Source: CAWCWK01 sp963842125 (GTDB lineage: Bacteria > Pseudomonadota > Alphaproteobacteria > Rhizobiales > CAWCWK01). Taken from it: a stretch of 64,000 bases of DNA. Positions 19,651-28,673 of this stretch are shown piece after piece. The notes below the pieces were generated by a model. That model was not told where the DNA came from, did no database searches, and saw nothing but the letters and a program-made list of their open reading frames with translations. A program made the position numbers and the translations under genes. The DNA lies in contig CAWJFE010000005.1 of assembly GCA_963842125.1 (NCBI GenBank), positions 2,046,001 through 2,110,000 of the forward strand. The letters are read 5' to 3'. Position 1 is the stretch's first letter. Each line of letters begins with the position of its first letter.

Positions 19651-19694
19651 TATCTGCCTCGCGCCGGCAGGCTGGAGACGGTGCTTCACGCGCC
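19651..19694 (+). repeat. Spacer repeat, copy C
   Basis: TGCCTCGCGCCGGCAGGCTG then GTGCTTCACGCGCC, between tRNA-Ala and tRNA-Ile. It shares both the core and the GTGCTTCxCGCG tail with copy A in the 23S-5S spacer. Confidence 0.5.
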
Positions 19695-19746
19695 AACGGC
19701 GAAGTCGGCGCGGAGCCAACCCAGCCATACGGCGCGAGAACCAGAA

Positions 19747-19824
<78 letters not shown>

Positions 19825-19980
19825 ATCGTGCATTGTGAGGAATGAGAAGCGAAGACGGCGAATGCCTGTCGGCCAGCGCAAAGCGCCAACCTTAATGTTC
19901 CAAGAGATCCAAGAGCGTCAGGCACGACAACCAACCTGCCATAAGACAGACCAGCGCCGCGACGACCCTAAAGGATCAAA

Positions 19981-21451
<1,471 letters not shown>

Positions 21452-21691
21452 AAAGTATGAAACCAGCCTACTGTATAACTCACGTTTGACGAGAGCTCGC
21501 CACAACACCCAGAAAAAAACCAGGCGCGCGGCAAACTCCTTGTACGAGAAACGTAAAACAGCAAGCAAATCATTCCGCGAAACACCCTAAAGCGCCCCGC
21601 GCAGACACCGCCGTCTACGCTCCCCATTCCTCGTATGAACTTGTCAATGAGCGCGACACACCAACAGACGAAGCGAAGACGACTATTTGAT

Positions 21692-21707
21692 CCTCAGTTC
21701 CCTGAGG
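21692..21707. other. Hairpin in the rRNA leader
   Basis: CCTCAG-TTCC-CTGAGG, a perfect six-base stem in the transcribed leader between the rrn promoter and 16S. No T-run follows, so it is more likely a processing or antitermination element than a terminator. Confidence 0.4.
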
Positions 21708-21786
21708 ACCCTACAGTGTCGAACCGCGAAGTTGGAGCATCGAACGAGAGCGAAGCGGTGAACCGCGGCGCCCCGTCGATGAGCGG

Positions 21787-21816
21787 GTTATAGGACCCCT
21801 CGCCTTTCCCTGTCAA
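21787..21816 (-). promoter_or_regulatory. rrn operon promoter
   Basis: On the minus strand TTGACA (21816-21811), an 18-base spacer and TATAAC (21792-21787). This near-consensus housekeeping sigma-70 promoter lies about 335 bases before 16S. It is the strongest promoter-like sequence noticed here. The rest of 21452-21969 holds leader sequence and the ilvC terminator, with no gene. Confidence 0.8.
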
Positions 21817-21913
21817 CACGAAATATGAAGCTCGGATGACGACGGTTGAGGAGACACAAAAGGCGAGTGAAGACAGTGCGTTCGGCCGAAAAACCGGATG
21901 CAGCACAATACGA

Positions 21914-21945
21914 GACGCCCCAATTTTTTCGACAAAATGGGGCGC
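21914..21945 (-). terminator. ilvC terminator hairpin
   Basis: About 25 bases after the ilvC stop, the minus strand reads GCGCCCCATTTT-loop-AAAATTGGGGCGT. The stem is strong and A/T-rich toward the loop but lacks a long T-tail. It separates ilvC from the rrn promoter, which has the same orientation. Confidence 0.6.
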
Positions 21946-21969
21946 CGGAGATCGTCGATTGGGAAGGGG

Positions 21970-22989
21970 TCAGTTCTTCGCTTTGTCGACCATGGCCTTT
22001 TCGTGGATCCACGGCATCATCTCGCGCAGCTTGGCACCGACCTCCTCGATCTGATGGGCGTCGTTAATGGCACGGGTCGCTTTGAAGCTCGTTTGAGCGA
22101 CCTTGTTCTCCAGCATCCAGTCGCGGGTGAACTTGCCCGACTGGATGTCGGTCAGCACGCGCTTCATCTCGGCCTTGGTCTCCGCCGTAATGATGCGCGG
22201 CCCCGTGACGTACTCACCGTACTCGGCCGTGTTGGAGATCGAGTAGTTCATGTTGGCGATGCCGCCCTCGTAGATGAGGTCGACAATAAGCTTCACCTCG
22301 TGGAGGCACTCGAAGTAGGCCATCTCGGGAGCGTAGCCAGCCTCGACGAGAACCTCGAAGCCGGCGCGGATGAGCTCGACTAGACCACCGCAAAGAACGA
22401 CCTGCTCACCGAAGAGGTCCGTTTCACACTCTTCCTTGAAGGTCGTCTCGATGACGCCCGCGCGGCCACCGCCGATGGCTGAGGCATAGGAGAGGCCGAG
22501 ATCGTGCGCGTTGCCGGATGCGTCCTGGTCGATGGCGATGAGGGTGGGAACACCGCCGCCGCGCTGATATTCGGAGCGAACCGTGTGGCCCGGCCCCTTG
22601 GGCGCGACCATGAGGACGTCGAGGTCCTTTCTCGGGTCGATGAGATTGAAGTGGACGTTGAGGCCGTGCGCGAAGAGAAGTGCGGCGCCCTCCTTCATGT
22701 TGGCATGGAGGTGGTCGTTATAGATGTCGGCCTGGAGCTCGTCCGGGGTCAGCATCATGACGACGTCGGCCCATTTGGCGGCCTCGGGCACCGACATGAC
22801 CTGAAAGCCCTGTGCCTCGGCCTTGGGCGCGGAGCCGGAGCCTTCACGAAGGGCGATGCGCACATCGCCGACGCCCGAATCCTTCATGTTCAGCGCATGG
22901 GCGTGGCCCTGACTGCCGAAGCCGACGACGGCGACGTTCTTGCCCTTGATGAGATTGATGTCGGCATCGCGATCGTAATAGACCCGCAT
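21970..22989 (-). CDS. ilvC: Ketol-acid reductoisomerase (class I)
   Basis: Enzyme of 339 residues, the normal class I length. It converts acetolactate or acetohydroxybutyrate to the dihydroxy acid in valine, leucine and isoleucine synthesis, using NADPH and magnesium. The Rossmann motif is VVGFGSQGHAHALN. Magnesium ligands lie in LFGEQVVLCGG and in the C-terminal knotted domain (YFECLHEVKLIVDLIYEGG). The ATG at 22989 starts the conserved MRVYYDRDAD. It is read alone, about 5 kb from ilvN and ilvB on the same strand. Confidence 0.97.
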   Translation of the reverse strand: MRVYYDRDADINLIKGKNVAVVGFGSQGHAHALNMKDSGVGDVRIALREGSGSAPKAEAQGFQVMSVPEAAKWADVVMMLTPDELQADIYNDHLHANMKEGAALLFAHGLNVHFNLIDPRKDLDVLMVAPKGPGHTVRSEYQRGGGVPTLIAIDQDASGNAHDLGLSYASAIGGGRAGVIETTFKEECETDLFGEQVVLCGGLVELIRAGFEVLVEAGYAPEMAYFECLHEVKLIVDLIYEGGIANMNYSISNTAEYGEYVTGPRIITAETKAEMKRVLTDIQSGKFTRDWMLENKVAQTSFKATRAINDAHQIEEVGAKLREMMPWIHEKAMVDKAKN

Positions 22990-23114
22990 GAGGGAGCCCT
23001 TCCTTGGTTTGTCTCGTCTGTCGGGATGAAGAGGAGGCTGGAAAACGGTGGTCCGTCTTTACGGGCGCGGGCTTGGCTACTCAAGCCCCGAGTCAAGCCC
23101 CGACGATGCGCGCC

Positions 23115-24278
23115 TCAATCGTCCGCGACGCGAAGGGCGCCTGCAAGCGCCGCGCCGATGAGGCAAAGGGGTATGAGAACCCCGAGAGCGAGGCCGAGCC
23201 CGACCGCTTCCGCGATGAAGCCGATAACGGGGGGTCCGAGCAGAAAGCCCGCATAGCCGAGCGTGACGGCGGCTGCCATGCTCGGCCCCGGCGGATGCCC
23301 AGGCACACGCCCCGCCGCGCGAAAGACGGCGGGGAAGACGCCGGCCACGCCAAGTCCCACGAAGGCAAAGCCGAGCATGAAGGCCGGCATCCAACCCGTC
23401 ATCGCGAGCGCGACGCCGAGGGCGGCCACGATCAAGCCGCCGCGCACGGCAAGGACGGAGCCGAACCGGTCGGTGACGACATCGCCGAGAAGCCGCGCCA
23501 GCAGCATGGCGGTCGAGAAGGCGCCAAAGGCGATGGCGGCCGTGACGGCGCCGAGCGCGAGGCTCGATTGCACGTAGACCGTGATCCAGTCGTTCATCGC
23601 GCCTTCCGCGATCGCACCGCAAAAGCAGATCAGACCGAGCGCGAGGAGGGGTCCGCGTGGGAACGCGAAGGCGGGCGCGTCGGCTTCCGCGCTCTCCGGG
23701 TCGGCGACGGTGTGCCGCGCGGCGAAGAGGAGCCCGATCGCCATCGGCGCGCCGACGAGAAAGAGGTGGAGGCCCGGATCGATCCCCCGAGCTGCGAGGA
23801 TGCCGGCAGGGATCGTCCCGCCCGCGAGGCCTAGGCTGAACATCGCGTGGCAGAACGACATCAGCCGGAGCCCCGTCCGGCGCTCGACAGCGTCGGCCTG
23901 GGCATTCATCGCGACGTCCATCATGCCGTTGCAGGCTCCGACGACGAGGAGCGCGGCACCGAGCCAGATCGCACTCTGTGCCGCACCCGGCAACCAGTAG
24001 AGAAGGCAGTAAGCGAGCCCGACGACGATCGAGACCCTCGCGCTGCCGATCCTGGCAACGAGCGCGCCGCCGATCGGCATCGCCGTGATGCCTCCGATCG
24101 CCATGAAGAGTAGCGCCAGCCCGAGCGCCCCCTCCCCTATGCCGAGCTCGGCCTTGACCGAGGGAATGCGCACCACCCAGTTGGCGAAGACGAACCCGTT
24201 GGCAAAGAAGACGAAGGCGACCGCGCGGGTCGGCGCGCTGCGCAGCAAGCCGGCGAAATGGCGGAGAAGGGCGGACAT
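23115..24278 (-). CDS. MFS transporter (YbjJ-like)
   Basis: Membrane protein of 387 residues with 12 hydrophobic segments in two halves, typical of the major facilitator superfamily. Conserved features are the early FVFANWVVRIPSVKAELG and the cytoplasmic loop GGALVARIGSAR. The whole pattern resembles the YbjJ subgroup of uncharacterised transporters. It lies between ilvC and the flagellin genes and is divergent from the latter. The solute is unknown, and an amino-acid exporter role is only a possibility. Confidence 0.85.
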   Translation of the reverse strand: MSALLRHFAGLLRSAPTRAVAFVFFANGFVFANWVVRIPSVKAELGIGEGALGLALLFMAIGGITAMPIGGALVARIGSARVSIVVGLAYCLLYWLPGAAQSAIWLGAALLVVGACNGMMDVAMNAQADAVERRTGLRLMSFCHAMFSLGLAGGTIPAGILAARGIDPGLHLFLVGAPMAIGLLFAARHTVADPESAEADAPAFAFPRGPLLALGLICFCGAIAEGAMNDWITVYVQSSLALGAVTAAIAFGAFSTAMLLARLLGDVVTDRFGSVLAVRGGLIVAALGVALAMTGWMPAFMLGFAFVGLGVAGVFPAVFRAAGRVPGHPPGPSMAAAVTLGYAGFLLGPPVIGFIAEAVGLGLALGVLIPLCLIGAALAGALRVADD

Positions 24279-24555
24279 CGAAGGCCTTGGCGAAACCGAG
24301 GCGAACGGGCGCCAGGGAGATGGCAGTCTGCAGCGCCCTACGCTTTTCGCAGCTGGGAAGGAAGACGGTTTGTCGAGGGAGATGTGACCACTTCCTGTCG
24401 TGATCCTTTAAAATGCCGGTAGGCCCCGCCATCCATCGGTGTGCCTACTCACCGTTTTACCGCGTCTCTTTACCCATGCCGACAACTGCACGCCCAGATT
24501 CCGCCCTGCGTTCGAGGATCGGGCGTCAGGGACCAGAATGAAGGGTCGGAGCGGC
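24279..24555 (+). promoter_or_regulatory. Upstream region of the flagellin pair, possible sigma-28-like element
   Basis: This 277-base gap separates the divergent MFS and flagellin genes. TAAA at 24409-24412, 15 bases, then GCC at 24428 resembles the flagellar sigma-28 layout (TAAA-N15-GCCGATAA), but the -10 half matches at only four of eight bases. No sigma-54 GG/GC element was convincing. This is a weak candidate. Confidence 0.25.
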
Positions 24556-26196
24556 ATGTCGATAGTGTTGAACAGCGTCGGTCGGGTCTCGGGGCACACC
24601 CGCGGCCTGCTCCTCGCGCAGCAGGCGCATCGGGCGCAGGCCACGCAGGCGCAGGCGCGGCTCGCCAGCGGTCTCAAGGTCGAGACCGCCCTCGACGGCC
24701 CGAGCGCTTTCTTCACCGCGCGGGGCCTCGACAGTCGTGCCAGTGCGCTCGAACGTTTGATGGACGGCATCGGCGAGGCCCGTCAGACGCTCCAAACCGC
24801 CGACACGGCCGCAAACGCCATCAGCCGCCTCGTGGATGAGCTCGAAACGCTCGTCGGTGTAGCCGAGGCGGCGGCAGGGTCGGTCGATCCGACCTCCGCG
24901 ACCCTTCTGGACGCCACGGGCCTGACCGCCTCGAGCGACGTTCGCTCCCTGGGACTCGGCGCCGCGGCCGACCACTACACGTTCGTCTCGGCGGACGGCC
25001 AGCCGGCATCCCTCCACCGGTTCGCACGCGATGGATGGACCGTCGGCGATCTCATGAACACGATCAATGGGTCCGCCAACGGCGTGACGGCGAGCCTCGA
25101 CGGCGACGGACGGCTACAGCTGACGGCGGATGCCGGCGGCAGGGTCGACGTCCAGTCCGGACAGACGAGCCTCCAGACCGGATGGCAGGGGCGCATCTAC
25201 AACTCGGTCGGCGACCTCCCGAACCTTCCCGCCGCCGAAGCTTTCGCTGCCGCCAACCCGACTTTCGCGACCTTTACCGCCACGACGCTCGACTACCCGC
25301 AAGGTGCCGTCAGCGCCAACGGCAACCTCGCCAATTTCCTCGGCGCCGATGCGGCGTCCTTGAGCGATCCGGCGACGGGGTCCGCGGCGATGCAAAACAT
25401 GGTCTTCGTCATCGAAGGCTATCTCGACGTGCCGGCCGGCGGAACGCAAAGCTTCGCCGTGCGCTCTGACGACGGCTTCAAGCTGGAGATCGATGGTGCG
25501 ACCGCGATCGAGTTCCTCAACCCGCGCGGCCCGAGCACGACCACGACGGGCGGCGCGGGCGTCACTCTAGGCGAAGGCCTGCACCACGTCCGTCTCAGAT
25601 ACTGGGAGCGTGGTGGCGGCGAAGCGCTCGAAGTCACGTCGAGCCTCTCCGGCGGCGGTTTTCTTGGCGGCAACCTTCTCCAGTCGGCGGACGATCCGGT
25701 CTACGGCCCTGCGGCGTCGTCGGCCCTCGACGCCGCCCGCTACGGAGAGATCCTCAGCCAGATCGATGCACTGGCCGCGGATGCACGCTTCCTCGGCACG
25801 AATACAGCGCTCGGCGACACGCTCGATACCCTTCTCGATGAACGCGGCGTCGAGCTCGGCATGCGATTCGGCGCCATCGACACCGCCGGTCTCGGACTGC
25901 GCGGCGCGGACACCACGGACCTCGCCGGCCTTCGCGAAACTCTCGCCGCGGCGCGCACGGAGTTGGAGGTCCATGATATCCACCGGGCCGCGAGCGCCGA
26001 TATCCTGACCAGCCGGGAAGCCTTCAACGCCCGTACCATCAAGATCCTTCAGGACGGACGGGACATCCTCACGCTGGCAGACCCGAACGAGGAGGGCGCC
26101 CGGGCGCTCGCCGCCCAGACCCGCGTCGATCTCGCCGCAACCGTCATCGCCGGCCTCCAGGGAACGCGCGACCCTATCTTCGATCTCTTCGGATAG
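24556..26196 (+). CDS. Flagellin with PA14-like domain inserted in the variable region (paralog 1)
   Basis: Protein of 546 residues. Residues 1-105 are the flagellin N-terminal coiled coil (TQAQARLASGLKVETALDG). About 125-205 is a Flagellin_IN-type repeat (VGDLMNTINGSANGVTASLD). About 212-365 looks like a PA14 beta-sandwich: GRIYNS, VIEGYLDVPAGGTQSFAVRS, then DDGFKLEIDG and HHVRLRYWERGGGEALEV. About 390-546 is the flagellin C-terminal helix pair ending FDLFG. Flagellins polymerise through their ends, so the PA14 part should face outward. The DDG motif corresponds to the Asp-Asp calcium/sugar site of PA14 adhesins (family knowledge). The start at 24556 has GGAG upstream. Secretion through the flagellar export gate is inferred, as there is no Sec signal. 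Confidence 0.85.
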   Translation: MSIVLNSVGRVSGHTRGLLLAQQAHRAQATQAQARLASGLKVETALDGPSAFFTARGLDSRASALERLMDGIGEARQTLQTADTAANAISRLVDELETLVGVAEAAAGSVDPTSATLLDATGLTASSDVRSLGLGAAADHYTFVSADGQPASLHRFARDGWTVGDLMNTINGSANGVTASLDGDGRLQLTADAGGRVDVQSGQTSLQTGWQGRIYNSVGDLPNLPAAEAFAAANPTFATFTATTLDYPQGAVSANGNLANFLGADAASLSDPATGSAAMQNMVFVIEGYLDVPAGGTQSFAVRSDDGFKLEIDGATAIEFLNPRGPSTTTTGGAGVTLGEGLHHVRLRYWERGGGEALEVTSSLSGGGFLGGNLLQSADDPVYGPAASSALDAARYGEILSQIDALAADARFLGTNTALGDTLDTLLDERGVELGMRFGAIDTAGLGLRGADTTDLAGLRETLAAARTELEVHDIHRAASADILTSREAFNARTIKILQDGRDILTLADPNEEGARALAAQTRVDLAATVIAGLQGTRDPIFDLFG

Positions 26197-26345
26197 AGGT
26201 CTTCTTATCATAGCGGACGGCATCCCACCTTGACGCGTGTCACGAACGCTTTCTTCACCACGTCCGCACCGGGTATGGGGCCATTAACGATGGAGGCGAG
26301 GCCGACGAGGTACATCTAGGCTCCCATTCCTGATGCCTGGCTCCC

Positions 26346-27980
26346 ATGTCCTCCATCGCACTCACCCTCGGAACCCGCGCCTCGCTGGAGAGCCTGCGTC
26401 TGACGACGGCGGCCGCCAACGAGACGACGATGCGCCTCAGCACCGGGCTCCGGGTCAACTCCGCACTCGACGATGCGACGAACTTCTTCACCTCGCGCGG
26501 CCTCAACGCTCGGGCGGCGGAACTCAATCAGCTGAGCGACGGCTTCACCAACGCCATCAAGACGCTCGAAGCCGATGCGAACGCGACGAAGCAGACCCTC
26601 AAGTTGCTCGAACAGCTAGAGGTCGTGGCCGACGAAGCCCGCAAGAACGCTCCGCCGCCCGACAAGATCAGCAAGGCCATACTCTCGCACAGCTTCACAG
26701 CTGCGACCGACTCGATCCAGACCGTGCCGAGCCTGGCGGGCGAGAAGCCCTACCTGACCATCTGGGCACCGGGCGAAACGCCGGTGACGCACAAATTCTC
26801 GACCGATGGCGGGACCGTCCAAGACCTCATCAATACCATCAACGGCGCGGCGAACGGCGTGACGGCGAGCTTCAACGCCACGACGGGCAAGATCGATCTC
26901 GACGGCGCGGGCAAGCTGGCCATGACGCTGGGCGGAACGGAAGGCTCGAGTGGCCTCAACGTCAAGGTCTACCAGAGCGGCGGCGGCATCGGGAACCTCG
27001 CGCAGGCCGAAGCCGTCGTAACGGGCGGCACCTATCTTGGCGAGTTCCAGACCACGTCGATCGACTATCCCACGGGCGGCGGCGCGAACTCGCAGAACGG
27101 GCGGATGCGCTCTTTCGTCGGACCGGACGGCAGCGACTTCGTCGACTCGTTGGGCGATCCGAACCCGAACGGTCCGGTCGTCAACCGTATGGTCTTCGTG
27201 ATCGAAGGCACCATCACCATTCCCGCCGGCGGCGCGCAGGGCTTCGACGTCTATTCCGACGACGGCTTCGAAGTGCGCGTGGGCGGCACGCAGGTTGCGC
27301 TCCACGATGCGAACACGGCTCCGACGCTGCGCAACTATGCCATCTCGGCCCCGCCCGGCCCTCAGAGCTTCCGCATGATCTATTGGGAGAATGGCGGCCA
27401 GGAAGCGGTTTTCCTCAGCCTCAAGGATCAGGGTGGCAACGACATTCCCATCGCCGGCGATCTCATCCCGACCATCGCCGGCGAGGCACCCTCGACGGAA
27501 TATTACGACCGCGCGCTCGGCCTTCAAAGCCAGCTGAACGACCTTGTGTCCGATTCGTCCTATCTCGGACGTACGGTCGGCGAAGGCGATCAGGTCAACG
27601 TCGCGCTCAACGAGCGCGGCACCCGGCTCGAATTGACTACGAAACCTGTAACCTCAATCGGCCTCGGCCTCGAAAAGCTCACCCAGATCGACTGGCTCTC
27701 CGATTTCGACAAGGTCGACGCGGCCATCACGGAGGCAAGGCGGGCGCTCGAATCCCACTCCGCGGCGACCGCGAACGACTTGGCCGTCCTCCAGATCCGC
27801 AAGGATTTCAACGACAGCCTCATCTCCACCCTACAGGGCGGTGCTGACAAGCTCGTGCTGGCGGACACCAATGCGGAGGGGGCCCGGCTCCTCGCCTCGC
27901 AGACGCGGATGCAGTTCTCGAGCGAGGCGCTGCTGATGGCCACGCGCTCCGACCAGGGTGTGCTCGGGCTCTTCCGGTAG
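26346..27980 (+). CDS. Flagellin with PA14-like domain inserted in the variable region (paralog 2)
   Basis: Protein of 544 residues, colinear with the neighbour 149 bases upstream. The N-terminal helix has the canonical flagellin signature (RLSTGLRVNSALDDATNFF). A Flagellin_IN-type segment (VQDLINTINGAANGVTASFN) is followed by the PA14-like core: MVFVIEGTITIPAGGAQGFD, VYSDDGFEVRVGG and FRMIYWENGGQEAVFLSL at residues about 284-355. The C-terminal flagellin domain ends VLGLFR. The two copies keep the same domain positions but differ widely in sequence, so they may bind different ligands or sit in different parts of a filament. The ribosome site at 26346 is weak. No other flagellar gene is in the window. 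Confidence 0.85.
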   Translation: MSSIALTLGTRASLESLRLTTAAANETTMRLSTGLRVNSALDDATNFFTSRGLNARAAELNQLSDGFTNAIKTLEADANATKQTLKLLEQLEVVADEARKNAPPPDKISKAILSHSFTAATDSIQTVPSLAGEKPYLTIWAPGETPVTHKFSTDGGTVQDLINTINGAANGVTASFNATTGKIDLDGAGKLAMTLGGTEGSSGLNVKVYQSGGGIGNLAQAEAVVTGGTYLGEFQTTSIDYPTGGGANSQNGRMRSFVGPDGSDFVDSLGDPNPNGPVVNRMVFVIEGTITIPAGGAQGFDVYSDDGFEVRVGGTQVALHDANTAPTLRNYAISAPPGPQSFRMIYWENGGQEAVFLSLKDQGGNDIPIAGDLIPTIAGEAPSTEYYDRALGLQSQLNDLVSDSSYLGRTVGEGDQVNVALNERGTRLELTTKPVTSIGLGLEKLTQIDWLSDFDKVDAAITEARRALESHSAATANDLAVLQIRKDFNDSLISTLQGGADKLVLADTNAEGARLLASQTRMQFSSEALLMATRSDQGVLGLFR

Positions 27981-27994
27981 GTCTGGTACCAGAC
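27981..27994. terminator. Palindrome between convergent flagellin and ilvN
   Basis: GTCTGGTACCAGAC is a perfect 14-base palindrome filling the 15-base gap between the flagellin stop and the ilvN stop. It may act as a bidirectional stop or processing signal, but it has no T-run. Confidence 0.35.
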
Positions 27995-27995
27995 G

Positions 27996-28574
27996 TCAGT
28001 CTTGCGACACCGCCTCGATCTCGTCGGCCATGATGCCCTCCGGCCCGCGCGCCATGGCGGCGGCGCCGGTTCGGGAAACCTCCGACAGGCCCACACCGGT
28101 CATCAGATCGATGAAGCGGTCGACCTCGCGTGTGCGACCCCGGATCTCGAAGATGAAATGGTCGAGCGAGGCGTCGATGGTCTCGGCATCGAAGGCCTGC
28201 GCGAGGCGCAGCGCCTCCAGCCGGCTCTCGCCGCGCCCGACGACCTTGATGAGCGCGAGTTCCAGCTCGACCGCCTCGCCGATCTCGGAGAGATCGACCA
28301 CCTTGTGTACCGGCACCAGCCGCTCGACCTGCGCCGTGATCTGGTCGATCACGTCGGGCGTGCCCTGGGTGACGATCGTGATGCGGCTGAGGTGCTTCTC
28401 GTGCTCGGTCTCCGACACGGTGAGCGAGTCGATATTGTACCCCCGCCCCGCGAAGAGGCCGATGACGCGCGCCAGCACGCCTGGCTCATTGTCGACGAGG
28501 ATGGAGAGCGTATGCCGCTCGACAGGCGGATGGTCGGTGCGGATGGTGTAGGCGGAGCCGGGTTGGGCGTTCAT
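27996..28574 (-). CDS. ilvN: Acetolactate synthase small (regulatory) subunit
   Basis: Regulatory subunit of 192 residues that makes acetohydroxyacid synthase active and sensitive to valine feedback. The N-terminal ACT domain is clear (HTLSILVDNEPGVLARVIGL, then FAGRGYNIDSLTV), followed by the conserved C-terminal half (LALIKV, ASLDHFIFEIRGR). I start at 28574 (MNAQPG); the frame is open further upstream but proline-rich and unlike the family. It follows ilvB by about 100 bases in the same direction. The gene is also named ilvH. Confidence 0.92.
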   Translation of the reverse strand: MNAQPGSAYTIRTDHPPVERHTLSILVDNEPGVLARVIGLFAGRGYNIDSLTVSETEHEKHLSRITIVTQGTPDVIDQITAQVERLVPVHKVVDLSEIGEAVELELALIKVVGRGESRLEALRLAQAFDAETIDASLDHFIFEIRGRTREVDRFIDLMTGVGLSEVSRTGAAAMARGPEGIMADEIEAVSQD

Positions 28575-28673
28575 CGAAGGGGGTGGTCCTGTTGGAGGCG
28601 CAATCGTGCGTGGGGCCGGGAAGGGGGCGACGAGGAGGCGTAGTGGCGCCGGCAGGACCAGCGCCTTCACGGC

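Noticed and set aside
23077..24432. 451-codon minus-strand frame over the MFS gene
   Set aside because: Arginine-rich, no hydrophobic pattern; it is another frame of the real transporter gene.
24279..24555. Sigma-54 promoter for the flagellins
   Set aside because: GGCAG-N-CTGCAGC near 24324 has no TTGC element at the proper spacing.
26333..27847. 504-codon plus-strand frame over flagellin copy 2
   Set aside because: Strongly Arg/Gly-biased and without any motif; it is the +1 frame of the flagellin gene.
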